64,000 nt of DNA, taken from contig OX031069.1 of NCBI GenBank assembly GCA_943736015.1, positions 18,667,235 to 18,731,234 of the forward strand, in the 5' to 3' direction. The DNA is from Tridacna crocea (lineage: Eukaryota > Mollusca > Bivalvia > Cardiida > Cardiidae). Position numbers and translations under genes: made by a program. Shown here in pieces: positions 60,536 through 64,000 of the stretch (positions are counted from its first letter, which is position 1; the number at the start of each line of letters is the position of its first letter). The notes beneath the pieces were generated by a model. It saw only the letters and a list, made by a program, of their open reading frames with translations, was not told the DNA's origin and did not search any database.

Positions 60536-60763
60536 TTAACTCTTTACCAAACGATAAATTTTTGGACTGTTCCAATTTGAGCGCATTTGCAGACTACAAA
60601 ATAAATGTGACTGAAAAGTTAAAATTTGCTATTGGATGAGTAGAAAACATTGTGGGAAAAGGAGAAAATGCTGGTTACCAGCATTTTCTCCTTTTCCCAC
60701 AATGTTTTCTAAAGTCTTCTCTTTCACGGTCATCAAAAATCATCACTGTGTGGTAATGGGTAA
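60536..60763 (+). mobile_element. Family A MITE, A1/A3 mix
   Basis: CTTTACC left, GGTAATGGGTAA right. Intact palindrome. Left-arm scrap of another copy follows to 60832. Confidence 0.88.
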
Positions 60764-60853
60764 ACCACACAAAGATTTGTCCAAATTCAAGGCATTTGCA
60801 GACTACACTTCAATTGAGACTCATATCAGGGGAACTGTTTTTTTTTTACGGGA

Positions 60854-61069
60854 TTAACTCTTCACCAGATGTGATCATTTTGGTCTACTGAAATTGAAAG
60901 AACTAGCAGATGACAAATTTAGAGTGGTAATTTTTATCTGTAAAGGAAGAAAACACTGTGGAAAACACAGAAAATGCTCATTATGAGCAATTCTCCTTTT
61001 TCCACAGTGTTTTTAAACATCTTCAACCTCAGAGTCATAAAAACCAGGGCTTATCTGGGAAAGGGGTAA
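60854..61069 (+). mobile_element. Family A MITE with a hybrid core
   Basis: Loop GCTCATTATGAGC is of B type; flanks are A-like (AGAAAA / TTCTCC). Right end GGGAAAGGGGTAA. Confidence 0.82.
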
Positions 61070-61231
61070 GGAGGTTGTGGGAAAAACAGTTCAGCAATAT
61101 AATATCTATGTTTTGAATTACAAGGCCTGCAGACTGGCGAAGATAAACTCAACTAGACATAAAACTCATATATAGCCTTTCTGAATAGAAGAAGCAAGAC
61201 AGTTTAAAACTAACCAAACTTAATCCCTAGT

Positions 61232-61461
61232 TTAACCCTTTACCACACAATCCAGACTTTTAAAGACCCTAAAAAGAAGCCTTTGGAAAACATTGTGGGA
61301 AAGGGATAAAACGCAAGAAACCAGTATTTTCTCCTTTTCCCACAATGTTTTCTACCAACCCTAAAACAAATTTCAATTTATTAATCACATTTATTTTGTC
61401 GTCTGCAAATGCTTTCAATTTTTTACCAGTCTAAAATTTTGTTTTTTTGGTAAAGAGTTAA
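61232..61461 (-). mobile_element. Family A MITE, A1
   Basis: TTAA both ends. First stem half mutated (GGGATAAAACGCAAG) while the second is consensus. Confidence 0.88.
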
Positions 61462-61575
61462 ACTTTTGATAAAGCAGCACATTCCAAAGTTAAAACTAAA
61501 AGAATAGTTTTTCATGAGACAAACTTTCAGATATGTTCATTTTGAAAATATTTGAAGACAAGACACCAAAGGCAA

Positions 61576-61804
61576 TTAACCCATTACCAAACAACAATAT
61601 TTTAGGCTTGTACAAATCGAAAGCGTTTGCAGACGTCAAAAGAAAAGTAACTGACAATTTGAAATTTATTTTGTGAAGAGCAGAAAACCTTGTGGGAAAA
61701 GGAGAAAATGCTGGTTACCAGCATTTTCTCCTTTTCCCACAATGTTTTCTAAAGGTGTCTTTCTCAGGGTTGTTAAAAGTAGGGATTGTGTGGTAATGGG
61801 TTAA
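61576..61804 (+). mobile_element. Family A MITE, A3, 229 bp
   Basis: CCCATTACC / GGTAATGGG, intact palindrome, TTAA both ends. A core scrap (GTGGAAAACATTGTC) follows at 61816-61873. Confidence 0.92.
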
Positions 61805-62092
61805 AGGATTACATTTGTCTTTGATACAGTGGAAAACATTGTCAGTTTAGGGTCATTAAAATTCGAGAAATAATTCACGACATATATAGACAAAAATATA
61901 ATTGAAAACCGATTATCATGAATGACTTTTTCTTGTGCCAAAGATCATTCAGTAGGGCGGGGGTTTCCAATACACTTGTAGAAGACAGACATATTGTACT
62001 TTCAAAATGTGTATGACTAGAGACCAATTATGAAATAAATTTAAAAGAGATAGAAAGATTCTTGTGTGCATTAAGAAGGGACATATTTCTAA

Positions 62093-62328
62093 TTAACCCT
62101 TTACCAAACAATCCCTGGTTTTTACAACCCTGAGATAGGAGCATTTTAAAAACATTCTGGGAAAAGGAGAAAATGCTGGTAACCAGCATTTTTTCAATTT
62201 CCCACAATGTTTTCTACCCTGCTGGAAACAAATTTCAATTTTTGAGTATTAACCTTACTTATTTCGTTGTCTGCAAATGCTTTCAAATTGGACAAGTCTA
62301 AAACTTTTTTCGCTTGGTAACAAGTTAA
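62093..62328 (-). mobile_element. Family A MITE, A2
   Basis: TTAA both ends. GAGTATTAACCTTAC insertion in the outer arm; right GGTAACAAGTTAA. Confidence 0.88.
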
Positions 62329-62385
62329 AACTAACAATGTCCCAGAATCCTCCTCTTGGCACAACATTGTTTCCACACAGTTGTA

Positions 62386-62530
62386 AAACTATGACAAGCA
62401 AGAAATGCTCAGAGCAAATCCCCTTCTCAAGAAAACTATACAGTACATGTACCAATTTTTGGGTTTGTCTTAAAGCTATGAGAAGCAAGAAAGTCTCAGT
62501 GTAAATCCCCTCCCCCCCAAAAAACTAATC
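62386..62530 (+). repeat. Diverged tandem duplication
   Basis: CTATGACAAGCAAGAAATGC...CAAATCCCC and CTATGAGAAGCAAGAAAGTC...TAAATCCCC, about 86 bp apart. ACATGTACCAATTTTTGGG between them recurs at 63543. Confidence 0.6.
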
Positions 62531-62533
62531 CAG

Positions 62534-62572
62534 ACAAGAGGGCTATAATGGCCTTGTATGGCTCCACTGGCT
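62534..62572 (+). mobile_element. Head fragment of an F-type tandem-repeat element
   Basis: AAGAGGGCTATAATGGCC, GGCTCCACTGGC: same head pattern as F1 and F2 (GGCC...GCTCNACTGGC); no repeat units or tail follow. Confidence 0.5.
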
Positions 62573-62578
62573 TTTTAA

Positions 62579-62645
62579 GCCCATACCACACAAATCACTT
62601 GTTGGAGACCCTGAAAGAGAAGGCTTTTGTAAACAATGAACATCC
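62579..62645 (-). mobile_element. Family A left-end fragment
   Basis: CCATACCACACAAATCACTTG, GACCCTGAAAGAGAAGG, then lost. Confidence 0.5.
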
Positions 62646-62754
62646 TCAGTAAATACAAACATGATTATTCATTGGCATGAAAGTGAAATTCTGGAAAATA
62701 AACCTGAACGAAAGACACCTTATATTCCACTTACATGTATGTGACCATAAATTA

Positions 62755-62969
62755 TTAACCCTTTTCCAAACGATAAAGTTTGGACTCTTCCAAACCAAAA
62801 GAGTTTGCAGATGACAATTTTAGATTTTGAGAAAATGGCAGAAAGTTCTCAAAAAGGGTAGAAAACACTGTGGGCAAAGGAGATATTGCTCGTTATGAGC
62901 AATTTCTCCTTTTCCCACAGTGTTTTCAAAAACCAGGTAAAAACCAGTGCTTGTTTGGGAAAGGGTTAA
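62755..62969 (+). mobile_element. Family A MITE with a hybrid core
   Basis: CCCTTTTCC / GGGAAAGGGTTAA. Loop ATTGCTCGTTATGAGCAAT of B type in an A-like stem (GGAGA / TCTCC); right arm shortened. Confidence 0.9.
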
Positions 62970-63860
62970 CATCAGAATGAATCACTCACCCTCAAACAGA
63001 ACATGTTCTATCAAAAAAGAAACTAAAATACCAAACACCAGTCATGTATTACTGCAGTTTGATAGTCAAGGAAGGTAAATAGTAACAAACTTTATCTCCT
63101 ATAATAGGATTTATTTCCCTTCATTGATATTTATACCAAATTCCCTCCCCCTAAAAAGAAGAGTAATCAAGAAAACTATCACATAACCTCCCTTGTTTTC
63201 AGTGTAATATACCCATTACGAATTTTCCTATCTTAAAAACGTTTGATATCACATTTGTGTGATGTCATTTTTGACATCATTTTGTACGTATTTCATACAA
63301 GTGAATGGGTCTCATGGAAAATACCGTGGGTGCATTTATGAATCTTTTTGCATCATCTGATCCATATTTTGTGAAATATCTTTATGTGAAAAAAAGAATC
63401 TGACATTCGCCGGTGTTTGAGATAAAATTGTATTAAACGAGTCAAGGAAAATGTTATTAAGCTCGCCAAAGGCTCGTTTAATAACATCAATAAAATCTTA
63501 TCTCAAAAGCCAACTCTGTCAGATCCTATACATGTATATTGTACATGTACCAATTTTTGGGTTTGTCTCTCCTACATTCAAATATTCGATTACATAATTA
63601 TATGTGATGTTTTAGAGGTGGATCTTAGAAAAATAAAACTTAGAAGATGTACTGACACTATATTTTGATTCTTCTTCTGGTGATAAGGGAATGTAGGGGG
63701 CAGGAACACGGAACACCCAATGGGCTCGAGACCTTTGTCGCCAGAATATTCCACACAAGGAAAGCAAAAATAGGAAAAATAGGATGCCACACCTGCAAAT
63801 ACAACTTCAACTGTTTACCAGGTTCCAAATTCAACATTCATTTTTCAAAACTTTCTTAGA
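62970..63860. other. Mostly unassigned; one imperfect fold-back
   Basis: At about 63400-63525, CTGACATTCGCC...GAGATAAAATT...TTAAACGAG faces CTCGTTTAATAAC...AAATCTTATCTC...CTGTCAG, an inverted repeat of about 40 bp per arm. The 60-70 codon frames near 63590-63860 lack support as exons. Confidence 0.45.
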
Positions 63861-63865
63861 TTTGT

Positions 63866-63975
63866 TCTTCAAGATTTTCTAAATCTGAAAGTAACACAAC
63901 ATCTGATTGGCTAAACCAAACACTTTAGCCTATCAGGAGTTGTGTTACTTTGAAATTTAGAAAATTTTGGATAAT
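63866..63975. mobile_element. Family C element, both ends trimmed
   Basis: TTCAAGATTTTCTAAATC...TAACACAACATCTGATTGGC faces CCTATCAGGAGTTGTGTTA...AAATTTAGAAAATTTTGG. Confidence 0.65.
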
Positions 63976-64000
63976 ACTCAGAACATTGCGATAGGTGAGT

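Noticed and set aside
63590..63859. Overlapping 64-66 codon frames on both strands
   Set aside because: Neither shows a domain, and I see no acceptor/donor pair that links to the exon at 60304.

Overview
The window looks like AT-rich, intron- and transposon-dense animal DNA, most likely from a bivalve mollusc (a clam-type genome). The pointers are a spliced metazoan Bcl-2 family gene, several tRNA-headed SINEs, and tandem-repeat elements of a kind common in bivalves. The species cannot be read from the sequence.

Genes. Two coding exons on the minus strand form the 3' part, and probably the whole coding region, of an anti-apoptotic Bcl-2/Bcl-w-like gene. The first (47039 down to 46548) carries BH4, BH3, BH1 and the start of BH2. 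The last (3202 down to 3074) completes BH2 and encodes the C-terminal membrane anchor. Donor and acceptor agree in phase, and the break falls after the Gly-Gly-Trp of BH2, the ancient intron position of the family. The intron is about 43.3 kb, so most of the window is one intron. A second minus-strand terminal exon (60498-60304) ends an unidentified gene whose other exons must lie upstream, probably beyond 64000. I find no other convincing coding sequence.

Repeats. The window is dominated by roughly a hundred copies and fragments of one short element, called family A here (full length about 229 bp). It has TTAA target duplications, termini TTAACYCTTTACC, and a central 60-70 bp palindrome. Those termini fit non-autonomous piggyBac-type MITEs. 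For A copies, strand + means left arm (GACAAAATTTTAGAC...) to right arm (...CTCAGGGTCGTTAAAAG). Three subfamilies can be told apart. A1 has CTTTACC ends and TTAACGACCCTGAG. A2 has GGTTTTTACGACCCTG and a TTTCCAGCAGGG arm. A3 has CATTACC ends, TGACGCCCCTGAG and TTGTGAAGGG. Family B (10 copies, about 229 bp, also TTAA) has different arms but a related palindrome whose differences from A are mirrored on both stem halves. Families C, D, E and G, SINEs, a hAT-like insertion, a long-TIR element, two tandem-repeat elements and a probable solo LTR complete the repeat content.

Layout. 1-3073: Bcl-2 3' flank with A/B copies and a 250-bp duplication. 3074-46547: last exon and the giant intron, with TTAA-sharing MITE arrays, nested insertions, two tandem-repeat elements (24.5-26.9 kb), a hAT-like insertion (31.6-32.2 kb) and a long-TIR element (38.8-39.6 kb). 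46548-47330: first coding exon and putative promoter. 47.4-60.2 kb: intergenic repeats, including a three-level insertion nest inside a triplicated segment (50.7-52.4 kb) and a five-MITE array (57.9-58.95 kb). 60.3-64 kb: 3' exon of the second gene and sparse repeats. Copy counts and arm assignments were made by eye; ends of decayed copies are approximate.
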